Counted from the first letter of the stretch, positions 1 through 8,760 are shown. The stretch: DNA of 55,363 bases from Ardenticatenaceae bacterium (GCA_030065875.1 JASJCR010000031.1:1-55363), one strand, 5' to 3'. Program-made: numbers and translations. Notes: generated from the letters alone by a model not told the origin.

Positions 1-125
1 ACCGGGCGAAACCCGTCGGTACAGTTGGTCACAAAGGTGCCGGGCCGGGTTCCCAGCATATTGCCCCCTCGAGCCAGAACCATGACATATTTCTGAATAT
101 CGGCCCAGGCCCAATCACTAAACCC
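1..125. repeat. Terminal direct repeat, left copy (right copy 55239-55363)
   Basis: 125 bases at the window start recur at its end with three substitutions (positions 42, 69, 78). All three are silent in the TIGR04076 frame (Pro CCC/CCG, Arg CGA/CGT, Val GTT/GTC), so they look like real evolutionary differences and not random errors. Confidence 0.9.
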
Positions 126-284
126 CGGGGGGATATGGCCATCAGAAATAAAGGTGTGCCCGATCGGGTAACTATGACAACATCCCTCCGGTTTCCATTC
201 AACGCCTTCTGTGTACGCATCAACCAATTCCTGATTAAACGTCTTTTTGATCACGGTTATGCGCACTTGATAGGGGGTTAACAT
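1..284 (-). CDS. TIGR04076 family protein, 3' end cut by window edge
   Basis: This small protein starts at an ATG at 284-282 and stays open to the window edge, so its C-terminus is missing here. It begins M-L-T-P-Y-Q-V-R-I-T-V-I-K-K-T-F-N and carries the segments PPGFSDWAWADIQK, MVLARGGNM and TNCTDGFRPV. This order (VxITVxK.TFN near the start, GxxPPxGFxxWAW in the middle, CTDGxRPV near the end) is that of TIGR04076 proteins, which are about 90-120 residues long and have no assigned function. It is the last gene of the minus-strand group that starts at 5777. Bases 1-125 are repeated at 55239-55363, where the C-terminal part of the same gene or a close paralog is found. Family assignment is fairly sure; function is unknown. 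Confidence 0.75.
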   Translation of the reverse strand, partial: MLTPYQVRITVIKKTFNQELVDAYTEGVEWKPEGCCHSYPIGHTFISDGHIPPGFSDWAWADIQKYVMVLARGGNMLGTRPGTFVTNCTDGFRP

Positions 285-373
285 CGGTTTTTAACTCCGT
301 TGAGTCATCCATCTCGCTGGCAAGCAAACCAAACGGATAACTCACATGCGGTGATAATCAGCTGTGGGCTGTG

Positions 374-2617
374 TTACCAGCCCACATGCAGGCAAAGCAA
401 AGCCAGCAGGATATATTCCATCTGACCGTCCTTATTTTCCGCCAAAAACCCGAGCGTACTGTCGAGAATTAGCTCAACTTCGGCCGTCAGATGGGTTCGA
501 GGCCAGCGCAGCAACACGTCATACAGGTGCTGGACACCTTCATTCGTCTGTTCACGTGCAAATGCCACCCGGCATTTTTCAAGTTCGGGAATGATCGTGT
601 CCCGGTCGGGCAGGTCGGCCGGCAGCGTGGTCGTGATTTGGCGCAGGGCCTGGGCGGTTGTCGTTGACGCATCAGTGCGAAAACCACGCAGTAAGCCGAC
701 AAAGTAGGTTTCCTCATCAACCAGACGTGCCAGGGACAACGCCAATTCCAGCCGCGCACCGGGGTTGTGGGTCGCATCCAGCAGGTTTACCAGCTGACCG
801 GCCGCCGCTTTCATCCTGAGTTTGCCCAGGGTAGAGGCGTAGGCCATTTGCAGCCCCTTATCAGTTTCCTGTGCCAGACGACTCAACAGCAGGGGACCGG
901 CGTCCCTGTCATCAACGGCACCCAATGCGCGGGCGCTGTGGGCCCGAATCGAACGATATTCCGAATCGAGCCCTTGGCGCAAGGTTGGAATGGCTTCTTC
1001 TCCTCCCATGCGCCCCAAAGCCCAGGCGGCCACCACACTTAAAGAGAGCTCGGTCCCTTCTACAATTTTGATCAGCGCCTGGACCAGGCGCGGCTCGGGC
1101 GTCATGCGCGCAATGGCGATCACCGCTTCAAAGCGCACATTGAATCGCGGATCAATAAGGGCATCAAGCAGTTCCTCTACCGTTAAACGGCTTTGCGAGC
1201 GACCCAGCCTGGCGGTCATGGAAATGGCCGTTTCCTCATCTTTGGCCCAGTAATAGCGGGGCATGGTCACCAGGGCCACAAACGGATTTCCGTGAAGGAA
1301 CAAATTGGCAAATTCAACGAGTGAAAAAGGGCTGTCGGCCCGTACCCCGCGAAACAACCACAGGCTGAATAGCAGGAGCCCCAGCCCCAAGAGGTATAGT
1401 GGGGTATGGGGATTGAGCTGGATAAAAATTATTTGACCGGAGAGATTGTCAAACAACGCCAGCAACCAGCCTCCCAGCCATTGGCTGACGCCACCGACAA
1501 TTCCCACGGCCGCATAGTAGAGCGCCATGTATTCGTTATTCTTATCTGGTGGAACAACCCCGACATACAGCAAGCGGCCGGAGCCGATCGCCCATCCGAC
1601 CGTCGCCATCCCCTGCACAATCGAAATGACGAGGGCTACCGGCAAGCTCAAGGGGGTGCCGATGGGCATCAGCAGCCATCCCAAAGGGAGCAGCAGTTGG
1701 GCCACAACAGCGGTCAACATCACCGGCTTGCCCCCATAACGATCGGTAGCCCATCCCCACAAAAACGTCGTGGTCAAGCCGCCGATCATGGCGGCTGTTT
1801 GCAACCAGACAATCGCCCCCTCGTTCAAGCGCACCACGTCTTCCATAAAAACCGGAATGAACGAAAACATCGGCACCGTGGCCAGGGTCACCAGGGCCAA
1901 ACCGAATAAAAAATTGCGCAAATTCTTGTCACGAAGGGCATTGCGCAGCTCACCTATGGAGGTCGCGGCCCCGGCGGTCCGCTGCACCGGCGCGCCACCC
2001 GGCCGAAATGAAGCGGTCCAAACCGAAACAAAGCCCATCAAAACACCGATCCCAATTAAAACCATGAACCGTTCGAGACCCACCGCCGAACCGATGATGA
2101 GCCCCCCAATCGAAGTCGCCACCACGCCGGTCAGATTGGAAACAATGTTGGTTGTTGCCGAAAATTTGCCCCGGATACTGTTGGGAACATATTCTTGTGA
2201 CCAGGGAAACAAGGCGGTTTCTGAAATGGCGCGGCACAACGCCACCAGCAGCACAATGGCCATAATAAAATAGAGCGTCAGTTGTCCCCCAAAGCGAGCC
2301 CCCATCCACGGCGTGAACAGTAAAAAGGCGGTAATGACCTTGCGTGCCCCATAAAACGTAAGAAAGGTTCGTTTGTAGCCGTTGCGAGCCACGGCCGGGG
2401 CAATAAACAAGGCGATCAAACCAAAAAAGGGGAAAAATGAGAGCAGCAGCCCGATTTGAATGGTATTGAGGCCCAATTCACTGAGAAAAAGGACGAAAGC
2501 GGAACCAAAAAAAGTGTACTGCACAAACACCATGTTGGCCGCATTTGAGGCAACGCTCCAGGGCAGCAGCCTGATTTTCTCCTCGTTTGTGGGTGGCAGC
2601 GACTCGGCTAGAGACAT
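374..2617 (-). CDS. MFS transporter fused to C-terminal HEAT repeats
   Basis: A 747-residue protein in two parts. Residues 1 to about 430 are a hydrophobic major facilitator superfamily permease with about 12 membrane segments; the typical cytoplasmic loop motif after the second and eighth segments is visible as ARNGYKR and GWATDRYGGKP. Residues about 470-747 are soluble and made of HEAT-like repeats of 30-35 residues, for example DPRFNVRFEAVIAIARM, VVAAWALGRMG and SIRAHSARALGAVDDRDA. MFS carriers are normally 400-450 residues, so the HEAT tail is an addition. It probably faces the cytoplasm and could bind a partner or sense something; that is inference. The gene lies downstream of PhyH, amidohydrolase and MDR dehydrogenase genes and is probably the exporter or importer of that group. 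The start ATG at 2617 has only a weak ribosome site. Confidence 0.8.
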   Translation of the reverse strand: MSLAESLPPTNEEKIRLLPWSVASNAANMVFVQYTFFGSAFVLFLSELGLNTIQIGLLLSFFPFFGLIALFIAPAVARNGYKRTFLTFYGARKVITAFLLFTPWMGARFGGQLTLYFIMAIVLLVALCRAISETALFPWSQEYVPNSIRGKFSATTNIVSNLTGVVATSIGGLIIGSAVGLERFMVLIGIGVLMGFVSVWTASFRPGGAPVQRTAGAATSIGELRNALRDKNLRNFLFGLALVTLATVPMFSFIPVFMEDVVRLNEGAIVWLQTAAMIGGLTTTFLWGWATDRYGGKPVMLTAVVAQLLLPLGWLLMPIGTPLSLPVALVISIVQGMATVGWAIGSGRLLYVGVVPPDKNNEYMALYYAAVGIVGGVSQWLGGWLLALFDNLSGQIIFIQLNPHTPLYLLGLGLLLFSLWLFRGVRADSPFSLVEFANLFLHGNPFVALVTMPRYYWAKDEETAISMTARLGRSQSRLTVEELLDALIDPRFNVRFEAVIAIARMTPEPRLVQALIKIVEGTELSLSVVAAWALGRMGGEEAIPTLRQGLDSEYRSIRAHSARALGAVDDRDAGPLLLSRLAQETDKGLQMAYASTLGKLRMKAAAGQLVNLLDATHNPGARLELALSLARLVDEETYFVGLLRGFRTDASTTTAQALRQITTTLPADLPDRDTIIPELEKCRVAFAREQTNEGVQHLYDVLLRWPRTHLTAEVELILDSTLGFLAENKDGQMEYILLALLCLHVGW

Positions 2618-2696
2618 GGTTTTATCGACCTGCAGTTCGCATCATGATCGTCTACCGGCCGTGGGGTCTGACGACCGGCGACAGCGGCGACCATCA

Positions 2697-3536
2697 TCAC
2701 GATTCCCAGCGATCGGGATTAATCCCGGGCGCTTGCCGAGCCATGTTGGCGGGTTTATTGGCCACATCAAAATCAGCCCGTCGAATATTGCGATCGATAA
2801 AATAGGGGCGAATGTTGGCGGGCAGACCAGCCACATCGGTCTCATCCCATGGCGCGACTTCGGCCACAATCGGGCCGGCCCAGGCCGGCCGATAGGCGAT
2901 GGCCAGCATTCGCCGGGCATAGGTCCCCACGTTGGGAAAGTTGCCGTGAAAGACTTTGTGGTTGAGAAGCAAGGCGGAACCGGCCGGGGCGGGGACCATG
3001 ACTTCCTGGGGGTGAGCGGCGTAACGCTTATAGGGGTTGCCATCCGCGTGGAGGGAGAGATGGGAGCGCGGGACGACGCGAAAAGGGGACACTTCAGGCG
3101 TCAGCTCATCTAAATAGTAAAGGACGCGAATAATAATCGGACAGCTACCCTCGTACCCAAAAATGGCAGAGCCATAAGGTTGCCCATCGGTATGCAGACT
3201 GATCCCGGGGTGACCGGGTTCAGAAATGGCATAGGCGTACGTCATAAAAACGAGATCATCCCCCAACACCTCTTGTAAAAATCCGGTCACCGGTTGATGG
3301 TCGATGAGTTGCGTGATCGCTCCCCCTTGCCACTGCATATGGCCACAGGTACGCTGGTGAACGCTGTAATCCATGGGATTGGTCCTGACGGCCGCCGTCT
3401 CCTTCCGCAGTTGAGCCAACAACGCAGGAGAAAGCACATTCGGTAAAATTAAGTACCCTTCCATCTCTAATTGGCGCAGCTGTTCGCCACGGCTCAATGT
3501 GGACCAATCACGTCGATCAATTTGGGGAGTGGGCAT
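2697..3536 (-). CDS. Phytanoyl-CoA dioxygenase (PhyH) family protein
   Basis: A 279-residue Fe(II)/2-oxoglutarate-dependent oxygenase of the PhyH family. The metal triad is visible: the H-x-D pair in SLHTDGQP (about His115 and Asp117) and a distal His in NHKVFHGNFPN (about His197), followed by Arg-Arg near 208-209 that could bind 2-oxoglutarate. Length and strand order fit the family. Such enzymes hydroxylate small organic substrates; the substrate here is unknown. I chose the ATG at 3536 because GGAGA lies 8 bases before it; an upstream TTG at 3560 would overlap the stop of the preceding amidohydrolase gene and has no such site. It is the third gene of a minus-strand operon (MDR dehydrogenase, amidohydrolase, PhyH, MFS) under the operator at 5884-5906. 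Confidence 0.85.
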   Translation of the reverse strand: MPTPQIDRRDWSTLSRGEQLRQLEMEGYLILPNVLSPALLAQLRKETAAVRTNPMDYSVHQRTCGHMQWQGGAITQLIDHQPVTGFLQEVLGDDLVFMTYAYAISEPGHPGISLHTDGQPYGSAIFGYEGSCPIIIRVLYYLDELTPEVSPFRVVPRSHLSLHADGNPYKRYAAHPQEVMVPAPAGSALLLNHKVFHGNFPNVGTYARRMLAIAYRPAWAGPIVAEVAPWDETDVAGLPANIRPYFIDRNIRRADFDVANKPANMARQAPGINPDRWES

Positions 3537-3556
3537 GAGACATTCTCCAGGGATTT

Positions 3557-4564
3557 TCAAGATGCCAGAGGGAAAATCTGGCCGGCGTTGTAATAAAAAA
3601 TATCTTCAATTTGCCTGTCGCTTAATTTCAATCTGCGGAAAGCAAGGATCAAACTTCTCAGCGATTCCAGGCCTACCAGAACCGGCCGCAGCTTGATGTG
3701 TTTTTCGTCTGTATCCATTTCGCTGGCATAAAACCAGTGAAATGAATCCCCAACCGCCACGCAGCGCCCCCGAATATGGCTGACATGAAAATCTGTGCCA
3801 TAGAACAGGCGTTGATGGCCCATCGTTTCGATAATCGCTTCAAACGCCCCGGCCTCAGTTACGGCCGATGTGTCAAACCACACATTGGACAACCCTTTCA
3901 AGGAGTGAATCCCTTCGATGGTGTGCCAGGGATTAAAGCCGCGCGCCGCGTGGGCCAAGATGAGCTGCATGCCGGGGTAGGTTTCGCAATATCGCCGAAT
4001 CGTGGCCTGGTTGATCGGATCGGCCAGGGCCCGGTCACGGACCATGTGCAGAGTAATCGAAAGTCCCAGCCGATCGGCCACCTGCACCTGCGCTTCGGGG
4101 AGATAGGCTTCGATCGGGGCCTGCCAGGTAGGGGTGTCGATTTGTGCCATGGTGTGATAGCATTTGAGCCCCACAAACCCCAATCGTTCAACCTCCCCGG
4201 CAATATAATCGAGGTCCATTTCGGGTGATATGATCATTTGCCCAAAAGCATTTTTGCCGGCCGGTCCGTTGACTTCGGCCGCCACGTACTCGTTGTTGGC
4301 CACGCGATCACCGGTAAAGGCCAGGCCAAAAAACAACCCCCCTCGTGTGCGGCCGCCCGGATGCAGCCATTCACTGTACTCGTAAAATTCGTTTAGCCCC
4401 TGGGGATTGGGGGTGTCGTCAAAACCGGAGCCGATCGCCTGGTTTGGAAAATGTTCATGCCGAAACAGATGCGCATGGGCATCAAAGATTTTGTCGGGCA
4501 AAAAAGGAACGATCTCTCGGTCGAGAAAGAGCTGATCTTCTTCACGCCATTGCCAGGTAACCAT
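3557..4564 (-). CDS. Amidohydrolase family protein (TIM-barrel metal hydrolase)
   Basis: A 335-residue amidohydrolase of the Pfam amidohydro_2 type. The N-terminal metal site is present as FDAHAHLFRHEH (H-x-H), a barrel His occurs in ITLHMVRD, another in ILAHAARGFN, and the catalytic Asp follows strand 8 in FYGTDFHVSH. Members hydrolyse lactones, amides or decarboxylate aromatic acids; the substrate is not readable here. The gene lies about 150 bases after the MDR dehydrogenase gene and 21 bases before the chosen PhyH start, in the same orientation, which supports one transcript. The start ATG at 4564 is preceded by AGGAGGAAAAAAGCG, a good ribosome site. It is one of four amidohydrolase-type proteins in the window. 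Confidence 0.85.
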   Translation of the reverse strand: MVTWQWREEDQLFLDREIVPFLPDKIFDAHAHLFRHEHFPNQAIGSGFDDTPNPQGLNEFYEYSEWLHPGGRTRGGLFFGLAFTGDRVANNEYVAAEVNGPAGKNAFGQMIISPEMDLDYIAGEVERLGFVGLKCYHTMAQIDTPTWQAPIEAYLPEAQVQVADRLGLSITLHMVRDRALADPINQATIRRYCETYPGMQLILAHAARGFNPWHTIEGIHSLKGLSNVWFDTSAVTEAGAFEAIIETMGHQRLFYGTDFHVSHIRGRCVAVGDSFHWFYASEMDTDEKHIKLRPVLVGLESLRSLILAFRRLKLSDRQIEDIFYYNAGQIFPLAS

Positions 4565-4718
4565 CGCTTTTTTCCTCCTACTTGATCACGTGGTTTAGGT
4601 ACTTCATCTCTCAAGTTGCTTAAAGAAAAGGACAAGGATTAACACAGATCGAAGAGAGAAAAGCGTTTCAACTCTAAAAAATTCGTGATGTGAAAGGTAT
4701 GTCGAGGCAGTTGAACCA

Positions 4719-5777
4719 CTATTCACGCCAATTAAAAATCACACCCAACATCGATTTCTCGCGACTGTACGCCATTTCATAGGCGTTGACCATGTCGCTG
4801 TAGTGAAAGCGATGGGTAATAAGCCGTTTGGGTTCCAGGCGGCCGTCGGCCATCAATGACAGAACGTGTTCTGCCGCTCGATCGGCCGCCCAACGATCCT
4901 GATTGTGAAAAGGAAATGAACCGCTGTTGGGGAAGAGGTAGCCGGCCGGGCCGGATACGGCGAAAAGCGAAATCCCTTTGATATAAAAGAGCTCCATAGG
5001 CAGCGGGTTAAAGTTAAGGGGTGTTTCACCCCGCCCCAACAGGCTGACAATCGAAACCCGGCCGTTGGGACGCACAATATCGAGCGCTGTTTGGAAAGCC
5101 GGCCAGGGGTTGGCGGTCAAAATGACCAGATCAATCCCGACGCCATTGGTAAACGCATCGAGCTTGTCCTTTAAATTTGGGTCATCAGACAGGAAACCGG
5201 CATGGGCCCCCATCTGCGCAGCCATTTCCAGGCGGAGCGGGCTGTTGGCGATGGCCGCCACCCGCCCGCCAAAAAGAGGGCCCAGAGCAATCGCCCCCAG
5301 ACCCAGTACCCCAACACCCACAACCGCCACATTTTCACCCGGCTGAAACAGCGCCTTGCGATAACAGTGGGCGCTCAAAGCATACAGGTGAGCATAGACC
5401 GCATCTTCCGGGTCTACACCATTGGGAACCTTTACCAGGCTGCCCGATTCTTTCATGATGTATTCCGATTGATGGGGCTGCCGCGTCACCACCACATCCC
5501 CTACCTTGACTCGAGTCACCGCACTGCCCACCCCACGCACCCCTCCGAGATTGCTATCGCCAACCCAGCGGGGGTAGGTTGGGGCGCCCGGCACATCCTC
5601 CGCTCCTTCATAGTTGCCGCGATCAGTCCCAATTTTAAAGGCACTGATCTGAGTCTCAATCCATATTTCATCTGCGGCCAAGTTGCTTGTATCCAGCGGC
5701 TGCTCTTCGATGGTCAGATTGCGTGGACCGTGTAAGATGGCGATTTTCATGGGTTTTCCTGCTGCCGGTTGTGTCAT
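4719..5777 (-). CDS. Medium-chain dehydrogenase/reductase (alcohol dehydrogenase-like)
   Basis: A 352-residue MDR-superfamily protein: an N-terminal GroES-like domain (about 1-150) and a Rossmann domain with the nucleotide loop VVGVGVLGLGAIAL (about 168-181). The N-terminal domain has SAFKIGTDRGNY where zinc-dependent members have a G-x-C-G-x-D/H type segment, so the catalytic zinc Cys is absent and the protein may be a zinc-free reductase or isomerase-like member. The ATG at 5777 has GGAGG four bases upstream; an ATG nine codons later (M-K-I-A-I-L-H) is a possible alternative. It is the first gene of the minus-strand operon and its promoter and operator are at 5884-5932, divergent to the aminotransferase operon. 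Confidence 0.8.
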   Translation of the reverse strand: MTQPAAGKPMKIAILHGPRNLTIEEQPLDTSNLAADEIWIETQISAFKIGTDRGNYEGAEDVPGAPTYPRWVGDSNLGGVRGVGSAVTRVKVGDVVVTRQPHQSEYIMKESGSLVKVPNGVDPEDAVYAHLYALSAHCYRKALFQPGENVAVVGVGVLGLGAIALGPLFGGRVAAIANSPLRLEMAAQMGAHAGFLSDDPNLKDKLDAFTNGVGIDLVILTANPWPAFQTALDIVRPNGRVSIVSLLGRGETPLNFNPLPMELFYIKGISLFAVSGPAGYLFPNSGSFPFHNQDRWAADRAAEHVLSLMADGRLEPKRLITHRFHYSDMVNAYEMAYSREKSMLGVIFNWRE

Positions 5778-5883
5778 GGCCCTCCGGCCAGACTCAAAAT
5801 AAAATCAATTAGACAAGAAAATGGGTGATCTGACCTGATCGACCGGCGTGAAGTTGATGGCCGGAAAAAGGAATCAATCATCG

Positions 5884-5932
5884 ACTGGTATAGTTGCAGT
5901 ACCAGTATGCCACACCCTGATATTGGCGTCAA
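5884..5932 (-). promoter_or_regulatory. Promoter with dyad operator (site A) for the MDR dehydrogenase operon
   Basis: On the minus strand TTGACG (5932-5927) and CATACT (5909-5904) are 17 bp apart, a good sigma-70-type promoter. A perfect dyad, ACTGGTA-N9-TACCAGT, at 5884-5906 overlaps the -10 box and the expected start point, where a repressor would act. The same layout recurs at three other promoters in this window, including that of the GntR gene, so I infer GntR control. The transcript would have a leader of about 120 bases. Confidence 0.7.
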
Positions 5933-5972
5933 TGTGATTGCAAAATCTTCCCCCGCGGGCCAGTTTGACCGA

Positions 5973-6021
5973 TTGCGGAGCGATCTAGAGTGTGGTATAG
6001 TGGTCCTGTAACTGAACCAGT
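5973..6021 (+). promoter_or_regulatory. Promoter with dyad operator (site B) for the aminotransferase operon
   Basis: On the plus strand TTGCGG (5973-5978) and TATAGT (5996-6001) are 17 bp apart. An imperfect dyad AGTGGTC-N9-AACCAGT lies at 5999-6021, starting within the -10 box. It is 93 bp from and divergent to site A, so the 359-bp gap 5778-6136 is a shared control region; I see nothing else in that gap. Confidence 0.7.
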
Positions 6022-6136
6022 TCTCAGATAAAGGCCACGCCGTCTGGAATCTGTAAATTTGCAACACAACTGGCGGGCAGTATGGCTAATTTACAAAAAA
6101 TCCGACATACAACCCAGATCCAAGGCTTAATTTTAT

Positions 6137-7504
6137 ATGACAACATCTGCGGCTCCTGGAGCACCAAAGCCCGAAAACAAGGGGGTGGCACGATCATTGG
6201 CCTTGTACGAACGAGCCGGGCAGCTCATCCCGGGTTGGACGCAGTTGATCAGTCGACGCGCCAGTCAATTTGCCCACGGCCACAGCCCCATTTATGCCCT
6301 CAGTGCCAAAGGGTCCCGTTTTATCGACATCGATGAAAATGAATATCTCGATTGGGTCAATGCGGTCGGCGCAATTATCCTCGGTCATGCGGACGAAGTC
6401 GTCAATGCGGCCGTCAAAGAGCAAATCGACCGCAGCAGCCTATTCACACTCAACAGCCCCCTGGAAATTGAACTGGCGGAACTCCTCAACGAAGTTATTC
6501 CCAGTTCCGAAATGGTTCGCTATACCAAATCGGGTGGGGAAGCCAACGCCCTGGCCGCCCGCATCGCCCGCGGGACAACCGGCCGCGACATCATCTTGTT
6601 TTCAGGCTATCATGGCTGGCACGACTGGTATCAATCGGCCAACTACCTGGTCGATCCTCAAAGCGGTGAATTCCCCTTCGCCGGCATTGAACCTATCGGC
6701 GTCCCCGAAGCACTGGCCGGAACGGCCGTGCCATTTGCTTGGGGTGATCTGACCCAACTGCAAGCTCTCCTGGACAAACACCACGGGCAAGTCGCCGCGA
6801 TCATGATGGAGCCTTTGCGCTCGGAGCTGCCACCGGCCGGCTATTTAGAAGGGGTCAAAAAACTGGCTCACGATCACGGTGCGCTGCTCATCTTTGACGA
6901 GGTCTCTTGCGGCTGGCGGATGCATATTGGCGGTGTGCAGGCCTACCTAGGGGTCACCCCCGACATGACCGTCCTGGCCAAGGCGATGTCCAATGGATAT
7001 CCGATGGGGGCTGTTGTTGGCTCCCGGGAGGCGATGGAACCGGCCAAAAATATGTTTATCTCCAGCTCTTACTGGAGCGACAACATCGGTCTGGTAGCGA
7101 CACTGACCACCATTCGCGAGCTACAGCGGCGCAACGCTCCCCAACAATTCGAAGCCATTGGCGAAGCGCTGCGGACGGCATTAAATCGAGCCATCACCGA
7201 TGCTGGTCTGAGCGGCCGCTGCACCGGCCTGTCTTACGCCCCGGCTATCTCGCTGGAGCTGCCGGATGAATCCCTGCGGCCGCAAGTCCACACCCTCTTT
7301 ATCCAGGAAATGGCCAAACGAGGCATCCATACTTACATGGGGTTTAAGGCGACTCTGGCTCATACGGAAGCGGATATTCTAGAAACCGGTCGCATCGCCA
7401 CAGAGGCGTTGGCCGTCATTAAACAAGGGCTTGTGGCGGGCACACTCAGCGATCTTCTGCAGAGTGATCTCAAAAAAGAACCGTTCCGTCGACTGGTCCG
7501 CTAA
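6137..7504 (+). CDS. Class III PLP aminotransferase (glutamate-1-semialdehyde aminomutase-like)
   Basis: A 455-residue fold-type I PLP enzyme of aminotransferase class III, closest in layout to glutamate-1-semialdehyde 2,1-aminomutase. Visible sites: KSGGEANALAARIAR (about 131-145, phosphate-binding loop region), YHGWHDWY, the cofactor Asp in LIFDEVSCGWRM (about Asp254), and the Schiff-base Lys in VLAKAMSNGYPMGAVVG (about Lys282). It is probably not heme biosynthetic, because it opens an operon with a dipeptidase, DapA-like lyase, SDR and HpcH aldolase; such paralogs are usual in catabolic clusters and may transaminate an amino or keto acid. The ATG at 6137 has only a weak AAGG upstream. Expression is likely from the promoter at 5973-6001 under operator B. 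Confidence 0.88.
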   Translation: MTTSAAPGAPKPENKGVARSLALYERAGQLIPGWTQLISRRASQFAHGHSPIYALSAKGSRFIDIDENEYLDWVNAVGAIILGHADEVVNAAVKEQIDRSSLFTLNSPLEIELAELLNEVIPSSEMVRYTKSGGEANALAARIARGTTGRDIILFSGYHGWHDWYQSANYLVDPQSGEFPFAGIEPIGVPEALAGTAVPFAWGDLTQLQALLDKHHGQVAAIMMEPLRSELPPAGYLEGVKKLAHDHGALLIFDEVSCGWRMHIGGVQAYLGVTPDMTVLAKAMSNGYPMGAVVGSREAMEPAKNMFISSSYWSDNIGLVATLTTIRELQRRNAPQQFEAIGEALRTALNRAITDAGLSGRCTGLSYAPAISLELPDESLRPQVHTLFIQEMAKRGIHTYMGFKATLAHTEADILETGRIATEALAVIKQGLVAGTLSDLLQSDLKKEPFRRLVR

Positions 7505-7522
7505 AATATTCAGGAGGATCAC

Positions 7523-8599
7523 ATGCTCATTGTGGATGCTCATTTGGATCTGGCCTGGAACGCCCTGCAGTGGAACCGCGATCTCCTGCAAACGGTGAAC
7601 ACCATCCGCACCATCGAAAGCGGCATGCCCGGCAAAGGGCGGGCGTTGGGCACGGTCTCTTTGCCGGAGATGCGCCGCGGGCGAGTGGCGGTTTGCTTCG
7701 CCACCTTATTGGCCCGATCGACCGGCCGTGCCGCCCCGCATATCGATTTTAGCTCCCCCACCCAGGCCTACGGCATCGCTCAGGGGCAGCTGGCTTACTA
7801 CCGCGCTCTGGAGCGGGAGGGGCACATTTGCATTTTGGCCAAGGGAGACGCGCTACAGAAGCACATCATCGCCTGGCAGCAGTGGGAAGCGGCCGGTGCC
7901 CTTGAAGACGCTGCCCCCCCTCTGGGGTTTGTCATCAGCATGGAAGGGGCTGATCCTATCAGAGACCCTGATCAACTGGCGGAATGGGTCGCGGCCGGGC
8001 TGCGGCTGATCGGCCCCACCCATTATGGTCCCGGCCGCTACGCTGGTGGCACCGGCACCGAATTGGGGTTGACCCCACTGGGTCGACAGCTGCTGGTCGA
8101 GATGGCTCGTTTGGGGATTATTCTTGATTTAACGCATTTTTCTGATGAGGCTTTTTGGGAGGCGGCCGACCTCTATCATGGACCGGTGATTGCCAGTCAC
8201 AACAACTGCCGATCCCTGGTTCCCCACCAACGCCAATTCACCGATCAACAGCTTCAATTTCTCTTCGATCGAGATGGGGTGATTGGGGTTGCCTGCGACA
8301 TCTGGATGCTGCTGCCCGGATTTACAGCCGGCACCACTAACATCGGCGTGGGGCTTGAGAAAGTGGCTGATCATATCGATTACATTTGTCAGCTGGCCGG
8401 CAACAGCCGGCACGTGGCTTTGGGCAGTGATCTCGATGGTGGCTTCGGCCGCGAACAATCCCCCCATGATCTCGATACCATTGCCGATTTACAACGAGTA
8501 TCCACCCTTCTGGCCCAACGCGGCTATAGAGATGAAGATATCGCAGCCATCATGCATGGCAACTGGCTGCGCTTACTCAACGACGCCTGGTCAACCTGA
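7523..8599 (+). CDS. Membrane dipeptidase (peptidase family M19)
   Basis: A 358-residue zinc dipeptidase of family M19. The start VDAHLDLAW gives the H-x-D metal pair (His7, Asp9), followed by the bridging Glu in ISMEGADP, metal His residues in LTHFSDEAFW and VIASHNNCRSLVP, and the catalytic Asp in ALGSDLDGG. No signal peptide is present, so it should be cytoplasmic. M19 enzymes cleave dipeptides, characteristically accepting a D-residue at the second position, and some act on beta-lactams or cyclic imides. The ATG has CAGGAGGATC just upstream and starts 18 bases after the aminotransferase stop, so the two are co-transcribed. Confidence 0.88.
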   Translation: MLIVDAHLDLAWNALQWNRDLLQTVNTIRTIESGMPGKGRALGTVSLPEMRRGRVAVCFATLLARSTGRAAPHIDFSSPTQAYGIAQGQLAYYRALEREGHICILAKGDALQKHIIAWQQWEAAGALEDAAPPLGFVISMEGADPIRDPDQLAEWVAAGLRLIGPTHYGPGRYAGGTGTELGLTPLGRQLLVEMARLGIILDLTHFSDEAFWEAADLYHGPVIASHNNCRSLVPHQRQFTDQQLQFLFDRDGVIGVACDIWMLLPGFTAGTTNIGVGLEKVADHIDYICQLAGNSRHVALGSDLDGGFGREQSPHDLDTIADLQRVSTLLAQRGYRDEDIAAIMHGNWLRLLNDAWST

Positions 8600-8615
8600 A
8601 GGAAGCGGACCGGCC

Positions 8616-8639
8616 CTCTCTGGATCCGGCCCCAGAGAG
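8616..8639 (+). terminator. Hairpin after the dipeptidase gene, weak terminator
   Basis: CTCTCTGG (8616-8623) pairs with CCAGAGAG (8632-8639) around an 8-base loop, 17 bases after the M19 stop codon. The following bases are not a clean T-run, so it could be a pause or RNA-end site and may lower, not stop, reading into the lyase gene. Confidence 0.4.
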
Positions 8640-8760
8640 CTGTGCAGATTTAATATGTCTCGCCAGGTGCGACAGTTTCACCGTACGGGGAAAATGGCTC
8701 ACTCAACAGCCAATTGGTCTGATTGGTGCCGCTATCCTGAAAGATATTTCCGCAAAAAGT

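Noticed and set aside
29..223. 64-codon minus-strand frame near the left edge
   Set aside because: It overlaps the TIGR04076 gene in another frame; the family match is in the frame starting at 284.
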